This document shows positions 53,888 to 62,570 of a stretch of DNA of 64,000 nt, one piece after another (within the stretch, counting starts at the first letter, position 1; each line of letters opens with the position of its first letter). The DNA lies in contig NZ_CP097263.1 of the NCBI RefSeq assembly GCF_028622115.1, positions 434,001 through 498,000 of the forward strand, written 5' to 3'. The notes beneath the pieces were generated by a model, which did not search any database, was not told the DNA's origin, and saw nothing but the letters and a program-made list of their open reading frames with translations. The DNA is from Kutzneria chonburiensis. Its GTDB lineage: Bacteria; Actinomycetota; Actinomycetes; Mycobacteriales; Pseudonocardiaceae. A program made the translations under genes and the position numbers.

Positions 53888-56800
53888 ATGGTCCGCCAAC
53901 AACGCCGAAGACTGGTGCTCGTCGTGGCCACGGTCACCGGCATGCTCGCCGCGACCGGCCCGAACGCGCTGGCCGCCACCGCGGCCGCCGCCGACCAGGC
54001 TTTGGCCCAGGGGAGCAAGCAGTCGGTGATCGTGGTGTTGAAGAACCAACATCCCGAGTTATCACCGAAGGCCCAGCGCAGCCAACGCCAGCAGACCGTC
54101 GGCCAGGAGCAGGCGCCGCTGGTCAACCAGGCCAAGCAGGTCGGCGCGCAGAACGTGAAGGCGTTCGACGTGCTCAACGGCTTCTCGGCCAAGGTGACCG
54201 ACGCCGAGTCGGCCAAGCTGGCCGCCGACCCGAACGTCGCCGCCGTCGTGCCTGACCGCACCCGGGCCGTGAAACCCCTGAGCACGGCCCAGAAGCAGCA
54301 GATCCAGGCCACGCCGCCGCCGGACCAGCCGCTCGCCGCGGGCGCGTGCCCGACCGACCCGGGCAAGCCGGTGTTGGAGCCCGAGGCGCTACAGACCACG
54401 CACACCGCCTTCACCAACCCGAGCGTGCCGCAGGCGCAGAACATCGTGGACGGCAAGGGCGTCAGCGTGGCGTGGATCGCCGACGGCATGGACCCGAACA
54501 ACCCCGACTTCATCCGGGCCGACGGCAGCCACGTCTTCACCGACTACCAGGACTTCTCCGGCACCGACCCGAACGGGCCGCAGAGCGGTGAGGAGGCGTT
54601 CGGTGACGCCAGCTCCATCGCCGCGCAGGGCCGCGTGACCTACGATCTGTCCACTGTGGTCGCCGCCGCGCACCCGCTGCCCAAGGGCTGCAACGTCACC
54701 GTGCGCGGCATCGCGCCCGGCGCCAGCCTGGTCGGCCTGAACATCTTCGGCAGCGCCGAGCTGGTCACCAACTCGATCGTGTTGCAGGCCATCGACTACG
54801 CCGTGAACAACGACAACGTCGACGTGATCAACGAGTCGCTTGGCGGCAACCCGTTCCCGGCCGACGGCGTGGACCCGGTCGCGCTGGCCAACGACGCCGC
54901 CGTCGCCGCGGGCGTCACCGTGGTCGCCTCCACCGGCGACGCCGGCCCCAGCGGCACCATCGGCACCCCGGCGGTCGACCCGCACGTGATCTCCGCCGGC
55001 TCCGTCACCAACTACCGGCTGTACGCCCAGACCGGCGAGCGGGGCGCCCGCACCTTCGCCAAGACCTGGGCCAACGACAACATGTCCTCGCTGTCCTCCG
55101 GCGGAATCGACGACCTCGGCCGCGTGCCGGACCTGGTCGCGCCGGGCGAGTCCGGCTGGTCGGTGTGCGACGCCGACCCGCGTTTCGCCGGCTGCACCAA
55201 TGAGCAGGGCCGCCCGTCCGCCATCCGCACGTTCGGCGGCACCAGCGAGGCCGCGCCGTTCATCGCCGGCGGCGCCGCGCTGGTCATCCAGGCGTACAAG
55301 AACACGCACAACGGCGCCAAGCCGAGCCCGCAGCTGGTCAAGCAGATCCTCACCAGCACCGCCACCGACCTCGGCCACCCGGCCGACGAGCAGGGCGCGG
55401 GCGAGATGAACACCTACGCCGCGGTGCGGGCCGCCATGTCCATCCAGGACGGCAACGGCAAGCCCTCGGCCCAGGGCGCGGGCCTGCTGGCCACCACGAC
55501 CGGCGGCGACACGCAGCTCACCGCCGTGGCCAAGCCGGGCAGCTCGGTCACCGAGCCGCTGACCATCACCAACACCAGCCCCAACACCCAGACCGTGTCC
55601 GCGCACGGCCGCGTGCTGGGCAAGACGCTGGCCGACACGACCAGCAGCATCGCCCTGGACGCCACCTCGGCCACCGCGCCGACGTTCATCGACGGCACCA
55701 GCGCCACCCGCGTGTACGCCAAGACGACGTTCCAGGTGCCGTTCGGCGCCGACCACCTCCAGGGCAGCCTGGCCTGGCCGGGCAACCCGTCGCAGAGCGC
55801 GACGGTCCGGATGGCGCTGATCGACCCCAACGGCGTCTACCAGTCCGACTCCCGCCCGCAGAACAGCGGCGCCCAGTCCAACCACGGCCGGGTCGACGTG
55901 CACTACCCGGCCCCGGGCACCTGGACCGCGGTGTTCTACGTGACCAAGGGCGCGACCGGGTTCAAGGGCAACGTGGCCTACCAGTTCACCAGCACCAAGT
56001 ACGTGGACTTCGGCTCGGTCAGCCCGAAGACGCTGACCCTCAAGCCCGGCCAGTCCGGCACCTTCCACGTCACCGCCAAGACGCCGGACCAGCCCGGCGA
56101 CCTGTCGGCCGCGGTCGAGCTGGACACCCCGCTCGGCGGCGTGTCCTCGGTGCCGTTCACGCTGCGCAGCCTGATCACGACGGCCAACGGCGGCGCGTTC
56201 AGCGGCACCATCGTCGGCGGCAACGGCCGTGACTTCGCGCCGGCGCAGACCCAGACGTACTGGTTCGACGTGCCGGCCGGCAAGAAGGACTTCGGCATCG
56301 ACGTCAGCCTCGGCGGCGACCCCAACCAGGTCGTCTACGCGGCGCTCAAGTCGCCCAGCGGCGAGGTCGTGTCGCTGTCGACGAACCAGCAGCAGGGCGC
56401 CGGTGGCGTGGTCCGCACCAAGTCCATGCAGGGCTACGTGCACGCCCCGGAGAAGGGCCGCTGGGAACTGGTGATCAACGTCAACCAGGGCGTCAGCGGC
56501 ACGGCGCTGTCCCAGCCGTTCACCGGGCACCTCAAGTTCAACGTGGTCGACGCGTCGGTCACCGGCCTGCCCAGCGGCAAGGTCGCGGCCGGCAAGCCGA
56601 TCACCGTGCAGGTGAAGGTGCGCAACAACGGCGTCGCCCCGGAGTCGGTGTTCGTCGACCCGCGCCTGACCACCGAGTCCGACCAGACGCTGGTCGTGCT
56701 GGGCGGCACCTCGGCCAACCAGACGTTCCCGCAGCCGGCCACGGCCACCGGGACGGCCTGGCTGGTGCCGACCGAGTCGCGCTCGCTGACCATCCAGCAG

Positions 56801-57250
56801 AACGCGACGCTGCCGGCCGACTTCGACGCGTCCGGCTTCAGCGGCGTGTCGGAGATCCGCGGCACGCCGCGGGGCAACTCGGCCACCGGCAGCACTGCCG
56901 CGCCGGAGGTCACCCAGGGCCAGTGGCTCGCCGTGGCCACCCCGGTCGGCCCGGAGAACGCCGAGGTCAGCGGCTCGGCGTCGCTGGCGGCGCAGGTGCA
57001 CGCGCAGGACTTCGACCGCACGGTCACCAGCACCACCGGCGACCTGTGGCGGTTCAGCGTGGACACCGACGGCAACTTCGCGCCGGTGCAGCTGGCCCCC
57101 GGTCAGAGCGCCACCATCAGCGTGACCATCACCCCGACCGGGGCGAAGGGCACGAAGGTGAGCGGCGTGCTGTACGTGGACAACTTCAACGGCGTGCTGC
57201 TCAGCGGTGACGAGCTGGCCGGCGTTCCGTACAGCTACACGATCGGTTAA
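53888..57250 (+). CDS. Large secreted S8-like serine peptidase with noncanonical active site
   Basis: A 1120-residue exported protein (start taken at 53888 to give a standard signal peptide ending near NALA; ATGs at 53858 and 53873 and a GTG at 53789 are alternatives). A propeptide-like inhibitor domain covers ~45-130. The subtilisin-like fold follows: VSVAWIADGMD (usual catalytic Asp position is Ala; the next residue is Asp199), EEAFGDASS with Glu236/Asp240 where the His motif is expected, STGDAG with Asp351 in place of the oxyanion Asn, and FGGTSEAAP with Ser453. This Glu-Asp-Asp-Ser pattern recalls sedolisins. The C-terminal ~600 residues are beta-rich repeats. A strong hairpin terminator follows. 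Confidence 0.85.
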   Translation: MVRQQRRRLVLVVATVTGMLAATGPNALAATAAAADQALAQGSKQSVIVVLKNQHPELSPKAQRSQRQQTVGQEQAPLVNQAKQVGAQNVKAFDVLNGFSAKVTDAESAKLAADPNVAAVVPDRTRAVKPLSTAQKQQIQATPPPDQPLAAGACPTDPGKPVLEPEALQTTHTAFTNPSVPQAQNIVDGKGVSVAWIADGMDPNNPDFIRADGSHVFTDYQDFSGTDPNGPQSGEEAFGDASSIAAQGRVTYDLSTVVAAAHPLPKGCNVTVRGIAPGASLVGLNIFGSAELVTNSIVLQAIDYAVNNDNVDVINESLGGNPFPADGVDPVALANDAAVAAGVTVVASTGDAGPSGTIGTPAVDPHVISAGSVTNYRLYAQTGERGARTFAKTWANDNMSSLSSGGIDDLGRVPDLVAPGESGWSVCDADPRFAGCTNEQGRPSAIRTFGGTSEAAPFIAGGAALVIQAYKNTHNGAKPSPQLVKQILTSTATDLGHPADEQGAGEMNTYAAVRAAMSIQDGNGKPSAQGAGLLATTTGGDTQLTAVAKPGSSVTEPLTITNTSPNTQTVSAHGRVLGKTLADTTSSIALDATSATAPTFIDGTSATRVYAKTTFQVPFGADHLQGSLAWPGNPSQSATVRMALIDPNGVYQSDSRPQNSGAQSNHGRVDVHYPAPGTWTAVFYVTKGATGFKGNVAYQFTSTKYVDFGSVSPKTLTLKPGQSGTFHVTAKTPDQPGDLSAAVELDTPLGGVSSVPFTLRSLITTANGGAFSGTIVGGNGRDFAPAQTQTYWFDVPAGKKDFGIDVSLGGDPNQVVYAALKSPSGEVVSLSTNQQQGAGGVVRTKSMQGYVHAPEKGRWELVINVNQGVSGTALSQPFTGHLKFNVVDASVTGLPSGKVAAGKPITVQVKVRNNGVAPESVFVDPRLTTESDQTLVVLGGTSANQTFPQPATATGTAWLVPTESRSLTIQQNATLPADFDASGFSGVSEIRGTPRGNSATGSTAAPEVTQGQWLAVATPVGPENAEVSGSASLAAQVHAQDFDRTVTSTTGDLWRFSVDTDGNFAPVQLAPGQSATISVTITPTGAKGTKVSGVLYVDNFNGVLLSGDELAGVPYSYTIG

Positions 57251-57264
57251 GCCTGTTGCGCTTC

Positions 57265-57303
57265 GGGGACCCCGTCGGACACTAGGTGTCTGACGGGGTC
57301 CCC
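57265..57303 (+). terminator. Strong hairpin after the protease gene
   Basis: An 18-bp stem with a 3-nt loop: GGGGACCCCGTCGGACAC (57265-57282), loop TAG, then the complement (57286-57303) with one G-U wobble. Its position 15 bp after the protease stop fits an intrinsic terminator of the actinobacterial type, which often lacks a uridine run. The AMP-ligase-like gene begins 18 bp later. Confidence 0.8.
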
Positions 57304-57320
57304 TCGCGTTTGGAGGAACC

Positions 57321-58928
57321 GTGCTCACCGACCACCTCGCCGCCTGGGCCGCGAGCAACTCCGACGACGCCGCCATCACCTACGTCGACCACAGCACCAG
57401 CCTCGACGGGCTGTCGGTCACCGCGACCTGGGGTTCGCTGCACCGCCGGGTCGCGTCCACCGCCGCCGCGCTGCGACGCGTCGCCGGCCCGGGCAGCCGC
57501 GTCGTGGTGCTCGCGCCGCAGGGCGTGGACGACGTCGTGGCCCTGCTGGCCGCCATGTGGGCCGGCGTGGTCGCCGTGCCCATCGACCTGGCCGACCTCG
57601 ACGACCAGCCGGCACACGTGAGCGCCGTGCTGTCCGACTGCCTGGCCACGGCCGTGCTCACGACGAGCGCCGCCAAGCCGCGGGTGCAGGCGGTCTTCGA
57701 CGCGCCCGTGGTCCTCGTGGACGCCATGCCCGACGACGAGCTGGCCCGCTACCCGGCCGTGCCGCGTGACATCGCGATGCTGCGCTACCCCGTCGACCCC
57801 GGCGCCGATCCGTACGGCACGCCGCTCAGCCACGGCGACCTGGCCGCCGCGGGGCAGCGCGCGGTGACGGCGTTCCGGGCCGTGACAGGCCGCTCGGTGA
57901 CCGTGAACTGGCTGCCCCTGTGCTACGACCTGGGCTTCGTGCTCGCCGTCGCCGCGCCGCTGGTCGGGCGGCTGCGGGCAGTGTTGCTGGAGCAGTCCTC
58001 GGTACTTGAGCAGCCGCGCCGCTGGTTGCAGGCGTTGGCGTCCGGGCAGGACGTCATCACCGCCGCCCCCGACTTCGCGCTGGCCTACTGCGCATCGCGT
58101 ACCACCGAGCAGGACCGCTCGTGGCTACGGTTGTCGCAGGTCAGCACCATGTTGGACGGTGGCGAGGCGATCAACGCCAGTACCGTGCGGGTGGCCATCG
58201 ACGTCTTCGGGCAGTGCGGGCTGCCGCCGCAGTCCCTGCGTACCTGCTACACCGCGCTCGGGGCCGTCGGTCCCGTGACCGTGACGCCGGCCGGCGCGCC
58301 GCCGCGGCGGATCACCGTCGACCGGGAGCAGTTGGCCGCCGGCAAGGCCGTGCTGCGTACCGACGGGCGGTCGTCGCTGCTGGTGTCCAGCGGCCTGCCC
58401 GTCGACTGCTCCGTGCTCGTCGTCGATCCCGGGGCCAGCTGGCCGCTGCCCGACGGCATGGTCGGCGAGATCTGGATTGCCGGGCCCGCCGTCGCCGTCC
58501 GGCAGCCACTGGTCTCTTTGGACGGTCGGTCGTGGTTGCGTACCGGCGATCTCGGCTTCCTGCACGAGGGCGAGCTGTTCGTGCTCGGGCGGCAGGAGGA
58601 CCTGCTCACCGTCGACGGCCGTCGCCTCGACCCCCATGAGGTCGAGCTCGTCGCCCGCGCCGCCCACCCCGCCGTCCGCCCCGACCGCGTGGTCGCACTG
58701 TCCTTCGGCGAGGCCGTCGTCATCGTCGCCGAACGCTCCCAGCACGTCCCGCCCACCGACCTCGACCTCACGGAGATCGTCTCCACCGTCCGCGCCGCCG
58801 TCGCCAAGCGCTTCAACGTAGGCGTCCGCGACGTCGTCCTCGTCGAGTCCGGCCGCATGCCCGCCGGCTGGTCCGGCCACCCCACCCGCGCCGCCATCAG
58901 GCGCCGCTACCTGGACGGCACCCTGTAG
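57321..58928 (+). CDS. Degenerate fatty acyl-AMP ligase (FAAL)-like protein
   Basis: A 535-residue protein with the fold of FAAL/acyl-CoA synthetases: an N-terminal region GSRVVVLAPQGVDDVVALLAAMWAG, the sub-domain switch WLRTGDLGFLHEGELFVLGRQEDLL and the C-terminal end RAAIRRRYLDGTL. Several catalytic parts are altered: the phosphate-binding P-loop (usually TSGSTG-P-G) reads YPVDPGADPYGTP; the Y-G-x-AE motif reads CYTALGAVGP; and the C-terminal SGK that carries the catalytic Lys reads SGH. So adenylation is unlikely, and it may be a pseudoenzyme or bind acyl chains. The start follows TTTGGAGG. It lies after a terminator, with no polyketide synthase nearby, and abuts the convergent gene at 58929. 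Confidence 0.7.
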   Translation: MLTDHLAAWAASNSDDAAITYVDHSTSLDGLSVTATWGSLHRRVASTAAALRRVAGPGSRVVVLAPQGVDDVVALLAAMWAGVVAVPIDLADLDDQPAHVSAVLSDCLATAVLTTSAAKPRVQAVFDAPVVLVDAMPDDELARYPAVPRDIAMLRYPVDPGADPYGTPLSHGDLAAAGQRAVTAFRAVTGRSVTVNWLPLCYDLGFVLAVAAPLVGRLRAVLLEQSSVLEQPRRWLQALASGQDVITAAPDFALAYCASRTTEQDRSWLRLSQVSTMLDGGEAINASTVRVAIDVFGQCGLPPQSLRTCYTALGAVGPVTVTPAGAPPRRITVDREQLAAGKAVLRTDGRSSLLVSSGLPVDCSVLVVDPGASWPLPDGMVGEIWIAGPAVAVRQPLVSLDGRSWLRTGDLGFLHEGELFVLGRQEDLLTVDGRRLDPHEVELVARAAHPAVRPDRVVALSFGEAVVIVAERSQHVPPTDLDLTEIVSTVRAAVAKRFNVGVRDVVLVESGRMPAGWSGHPTRAAIRRRYLDGTL

Positions 58929-59618
58929 TCAGCGGCGTCGGGCCCGGCGGCGCTCCTGTCGGCGGGTGCCGACCCGGTACGGCCAGCTGTGTTCCCAGCC
59001 GCCGCCGATGTGTGGTTGGTCCGCGCCCGCCGCCAGCGCGAAACCGCCGATCATGAGGAGTGCTCCGCCGAGCGCGATCGGCAGCGGCCCGACCCGGTCG
59101 ACCGCCGACAGCTCTTCGGTCGGCACCCGCCCCAGCGGATCCGCCACCACGCGCAGCGTGCTGCCCGCGACGATCGGCGAATCCGGGTTGTGGACGATCA
59201 TGGCTCGCTGGATGCCGTCGAACCGGACCGTGTAGACGTACTCGTTCTTGCCGTGGCTCACCTGCACGTCGGAGACCGTGGCCAGCACGGTGTGGCCCGC
59301 GGTGGCCAACACCTGGTCGTCGATGTAGTTCGGCCCGGCCAGGCCCAGCATCACCGCGCCGGCCACCACCGGGAAGGCGGACAGCTCGAGCGACCCCAGC
59401 CACCAGGCGGCCCCGACCGCGAGCAGCGCGCCGCACACGGCGACGAGGACCTGCGAGACGCCGTCCTTGTCCGATCCGAGGGTCAACCAGGTCATCCCGG
59501 CCTGGTAGCCCAACACCGCCACTGACGCCGCGGTCGTCCAGACCACAACCTGCCGCCGGCCCCAGGCCGGCCGGTTGCGACCGATGCCGCGCAACCGGAG
59601 TCTCTTGCGGCGAACCAT
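58929..59618 (-). CDS. Membrane protein of unknown function, DUF3592-like
   Basis: A 229-residue integral membrane protein. It has a basic N-terminus (RRKRLRLRGIGR), two or three hydrophobic segments (about residues 27-100) and an extracytoplasmic domain with LATVSDVQVSHGKNEYVYTV and ADPLGRVPTEE, the pattern of DUF3592 proteins, followed by a last membrane helix and a basic C-terminal tail (RRQERRRARRR). The start ATG 59618 follows GAGGGGGCAGTG; the longer frame is not supported. The function is unknown. It is separated from the next small membrane gene by 88 bp in the same direction, so they may be cotranscribed. Confidence 0.7.
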   Translation of the reverse strand: MVRRKRLRLRGIGRNRPAWGRRQVVVWTTAASVAVLGYQAGMTWLTLGSDKDGVSQVLVAVCGALLAVGAAWWLGSLELSAFPVVAGAVMLGLAGPNYIDDQVLATAGHTVLATVSDVQVSHGKNEYVYTVRFDGIQRAMIVHNPDSPIVAGSTLRVVADPLGRVPTEELSAVDRVGPLPIALGGALLMIGGFALAAGADQPHIGGGWEHSWPYRVGTRRQERRRARRR

Positions 59619-59706
59619 CACTGCCCCCTCGCGTCCCAAGCGGACGCTCGTCAAGGCGATGATCCTCCCGCCGGGTCAACCCGGCGGTGTCTGTCCGGAC
59701 ACAGTT

Positions 59707-60006
59707 TCAGGGGATGATGACGCCGAAGACCACCGTCAGTAGGTTCCAGGTGGCGAAGGCCAGGCCGAGCAGGATCAACGCCACCACCAGGGTCACCATC
59801 AACCGGCGGTGTCCCCTGGACCGGTTGGCCGACTCGGCGAAATCGGTGACACCGGCCAGATAGCCCTCCACGGTGTAGCCGTTGCGGACGCGTTCCATCC
59901 GGTCGAGATGCTCGGCGAAGGCCCTGGCCTCGGGATCGTCGCGGTCCAACCCGACAAGGTCGTCCTCGAAGCGGTCCTCAGGCCCCGGCGGCTGGTGCCC
60001 TTCCAT
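59707..60006 (-). CDS. Small membrane protein, 99 residues
   Basis: A short protein with an acidic N-terminal half (RFEDDLVGLDRDDPEARAFA), an EHLDRMERVRNGYTVEGY segment and one C-terminal membrane helix (about residues 73-96, VTLVVALILLGLAFATWNLL). This tail-anchored layout suggests a cytoplasmic domain tethered to the membrane. I recognise no family. The ATG at 60006 was preferred because the longer frame is basic and atypical. It is divergent from the catalase gene, sharing an 83-bp region with a TAGGCT box at 60048-60053. Confidence 0.65.
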   Translation of the reverse strand: MEGHQPPGPEDRFEDDLVGLDRDDPEARAFAEHLDRMERVRNGYTVEGYLAGVTDFAESANRSRGHRRLMVTLVVALILLGLAFATWNLLTVVFGVIIP

Positions 60007-60089
60007 GCCCGACACGGTACTCAGCTTGGCACCGAGACGGCCGCGCCTTAGGCTGGCGCTCCGACGCAGAGCCGAACAGGATCTCGCAC

Positions 60090-61037
60090 ATGTCCGTTCA
60101 GCCACCCGACGGCGCCCACCCCCAGTTGGCCGTAGACATCGTCGACCGGCTGGAATGGGTGTCCGGGCTCTACCCCGGCTACCGCCGGGCGCACGCGAAG
60201 GGCTCCTGCTACCGCGCGGTCTTCCTGCCGACGGGCGCGGCCGCCGAGTACACCACGGCGGCGCACCTGCAGGGCGACCCGGTGCCGGCGACCGTGCGGT
60301 TCTCCAACTTCTCGGGAAATCCCTACATCTGGGACCGGACGCGCTCGGCCCGCGGCCTGTCGGTGGCCTTCCACCTGCCCGGCGGCGTGGCCACCGATCT
60401 GGTGTCGGTCAGCCAGCCGGTGTTCGTGGCGGCGACCCCGCAGGCGTTCCGCAACTTCCTGGAGGCGGCCGAGCCGAACATGTTCACCGGCTCGCCCGAC
60501 CCGGAGGTGGTCCGCCGCTACGCCACCGAGCACGCGGAGGCGATGCGCGGCCTGCGCGCGGTGAAGAACACGCCGATCCCGGTGAGCTACGCCACGATTC
60601 GCTACTGGGCGGTACATGCCTTCATCTGGCTGGACAAGATGCGCCGCCGCACGGCGGTGCGCTACCGCTGGGAACCCGAGGCCGGCGTGCAGCAGCTGTC
60701 GGACGAGCGTGCCTCGGAGAAGTCGCCGACCTACCTGTCGGACGAGCTGGCCGACCGGTTGGCCTCGACCACGGTGGCGTTCCAGCTGAAGGTGCAGATC
60801 GCCGAGCCGGGCGACCCCACCGACGACTGCACGGTGCTGTGGCCCAACGACCGCGCCGAGATCACCGCCGGGCGGCTGCTGGTCACCGGGCCGGTGGAGG
60901 ACCAGGCCAAGTGGGACCGGCGGATGTTCGACCCGACCCGGCTGGTGCCGGGCATCGAGCTGTCCGACGACCCGGTGCTGCGGTTCCGTGGCCAGGTCTA
61001 TTCGGTGTCGCACGGCCGTAGGACGCAGGGGAAGTGA
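60090..61037 (+). CDS. Catalase-family heme peroxidase, small type
   Basis: A 315-residue member of the small catalase-related peroxidases. The distal His is in GYRRAHAKGSCYR, the Asn in VRFSNFSGNP, and the proximal heme-binding Tyr in VLRFRGQVYSVSHGRR, preceded by the conserved RLVPGIELSDDP. It lacks the C-terminal flavodoxin-like and long N-terminal arms of large catalases, as expected for this group. It would use hydrogen peroxide to oxidise organic donors or decompose it. There is no signal peptide. A carboxylesterase gene starts 2 bp after its stop, so both are likely cotranscribed. Confidence 0.9.
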   Translation: MSVQPPDGAHPQLAVDIVDRLEWVSGLYPGYRRAHAKGSCYRAVFLPTGAAAEYTTAAHLQGDPVPATVRFSNFSGNPYIWDRTRSARGLSVAFHLPGGVATDLVSVSQPVFVAATPQAFRNFLEAAEPNMFTGSPDPEVVRRYATEHAEAMRGLRAVKNTPIPVSYATIRYWAVHAFIWLDKMRRRTAVRYRWEPEAGVQQLSDERASEKSPTYLSDELADRLASTTVAFQLKVQIAEPGDPTDDCTVLWPNDRAEITAGRLLVTGPVEDQAKWDRRMFDPTRLVPGIELSDDPVLRFRGQVYSVSHGRRTQGK

Positions 61038-61039
61038 GC

Positions 61040-62431
61040 ATGGCGATCGTCGCCACCAGGAACGGGCGGGTCCGCGGCGTCGATCTCGGTGGGGCGGTGG
61101 CGTGGCGCGGCATCCCGTACGCGCAGCCGCCGACGGGGTCGCTCCGGCACCGGCCGCCGCTGCCGGCGGCGCCGTGGTTCGGCGTGCGGGACGCGACGAC
61201 GTTCGGCGCCCGGGCCATGCAGCCCGTGCTGCCGCCCGAGACCGTTCCCGGGCCGCGACCGTCCGCTGTGGACGATCCACGGCGGATGAGCGAGGATTGC
61301 CTGTACGTCAACGTATGCGCGCCTTCTCGCCCTTCGACGGCGCCGCGGCCGGTGTTCGTGTGGATCCACGGCGGCGGGTACCTGACCGGCGCCGGGCCGG
61401 ACGGCATCGGCGATGGCGAGATGTTCGTGCGCAACCACGATGTTGTCGTCGTCACCTTCAACTATCGGTTGGGGGCCTTCGGTTTTCTCGACGACACCAA
61501 CTGCGGGGTGCTGGACCAGATCGCCGCGCTGCGGTGGGTGCGGGACAACATCGTGGCCTTCGGTGGGGATCCGCGGCAGGTGACCGTCGGCGGCGTGTCG
61601 GCCGGGGCCAAGAGCGTCGCGACGTTGTTGGCCGTGCCGGCGGCGGCCGGGCTGTTCCAGCGGGCCATCTCGCAGAGCGGCGGCGGTGATCACGTCACGA
61701 CCGTTGACGTCGCGCGGGCCACCGTCGACCGGTTGGGCATCTCCCGTCGGCTGATTCCCGTTGTGCCGGCAGGGGAGTTGCTCGCCGCGCAGCAAGCCGT
61801 GTCGCCGCCTTTCTACGGCGTGTGGACGTGGCGGCCGGTCGTCGACGGCGCTCTGCTGTCCGACCTCCCCGTACGGCGGGTCGCCGCCGGCTCCGCCACG
61901 AAAGTCGCTTTGCTTGCATCCAGCGCCACGAACGAGTCCGGTGCCTTCGTCGGCTTGGATCCCCGAGCCGCCTCCCACGCGCCCCGCGTGCTCACCCAAG
62001 CTTTCGGCGAGGCCCGCGCCAAGGAGATCTTGGCTGTGTACGGCAATGATCTCGCCGCCGTCATGACCGACGAGCGCTACGGCATTCCCACCCTCCGCCT
62101 CGTCGACGCCCAGTCGTCCTTCGCCCCGACGTGGCGCTACCTCTTCGACGGCACCCTGCCCGGCGCCATTCCCGCCGCCCACGGCACCGACGTCGCTTTC
62201 GCTTGGGGCATCGGCGATTTCGGCGACCCCGCCGCCAACGAGCTCTCCCGCGCCATGCACACCGCGTGGGGCTCTTTCGTCCGCGACGGCAAGGTCCCTT
62301 GGACGCCGTACTCCACCGCCACCCGCCCCACCATGATCATGGCCACGCCGCCGCGGCTCGAGGACGACCCCGGCTCCACCCGCCGGCAGGCGTGGGGCGA
62401 TCTCACCTGGCCTTCCGGCACCTGGTTCTAG
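61040..62431 (+). CDS. Type B carboxylesterase family protein with GVSAG nucleophile motif
   Basis: A 463-residue alpha/beta hydrolase of the carboxylesterase family. The oxyanion region is VFVWIHGGGYLTGAG; the nucleophile motif reads GGVSAGAKS, with Val instead of the usual Glu before Ser. The acid is in SATNESGAF and the His in PAAHGTDVAF. Family features RGIPYAQPPTG and SEDCLYVNV are intact. The ATG at 61040 follows GGGGAAG; an upstream GTG overlaps the catalase stop but has no better site. It is cytoplasmic by lack of a signal peptide. It is paired with the small catalase, and a second carboxylesterase of the window lies at 29067. Confidence 0.9.
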   Translation: MAIVATRNGRVRGVDLGGAVAWRGIPYAQPPTGSLRHRPPLPAAPWFGVRDATTFGARAMQPVLPPETVPGPRPSAVDDPRRMSEDCLYVNVCAPSRPSTAPRPVFVWIHGGGYLTGAGPDGIGDGEMFVRNHDVVVVTFNYRLGAFGFLDDTNCGVLDQIAALRWVRDNIVAFGGDPRQVTVGGVSAGAKSVATLLAVPAAAGLFQRAISQSGGGDHVTTVDVARATVDRLGISRRLIPVVPAGELLAAQQAVSPPFYGVWTWRPVVDGALLSDLPVRRVAAGSATKVALLASSATNESGAFVGLDPRAASHAPRVLTQAFGEARAKEILAVYGNDLAAVMTDERYGIPTLRLVDAQSSFAPTWRYLFDGTLPGAIPAAHGTDVAFAWGIGDFGDPAANELSRAMHTAWGSFVRDGKVPWTPYSTATRPTMIMATPPRLEDDPGSTRRQAWGDLTWPSGTWF

Positions 62432-62570
62432 CTTCCCCCGAGTTGTGCGGTGGTTCCGTCGGCTGCCCGCGGTTGACGACTCCCTGCGCTCACCACGTCA
62501 TCGGCCTTCTCCGTCACCCATCCGTCGTCGCCTCCGCCCATCGCCACACCCCATCGCCTACCCTTCCTGG

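Noticed and set aside
57321-58928. An active fatty acyl-AMP ligase of a polyketide pathway.
   Set aside because: Key motifs and the catalytic Lys are missing and no polyketide synthase is adjacent.
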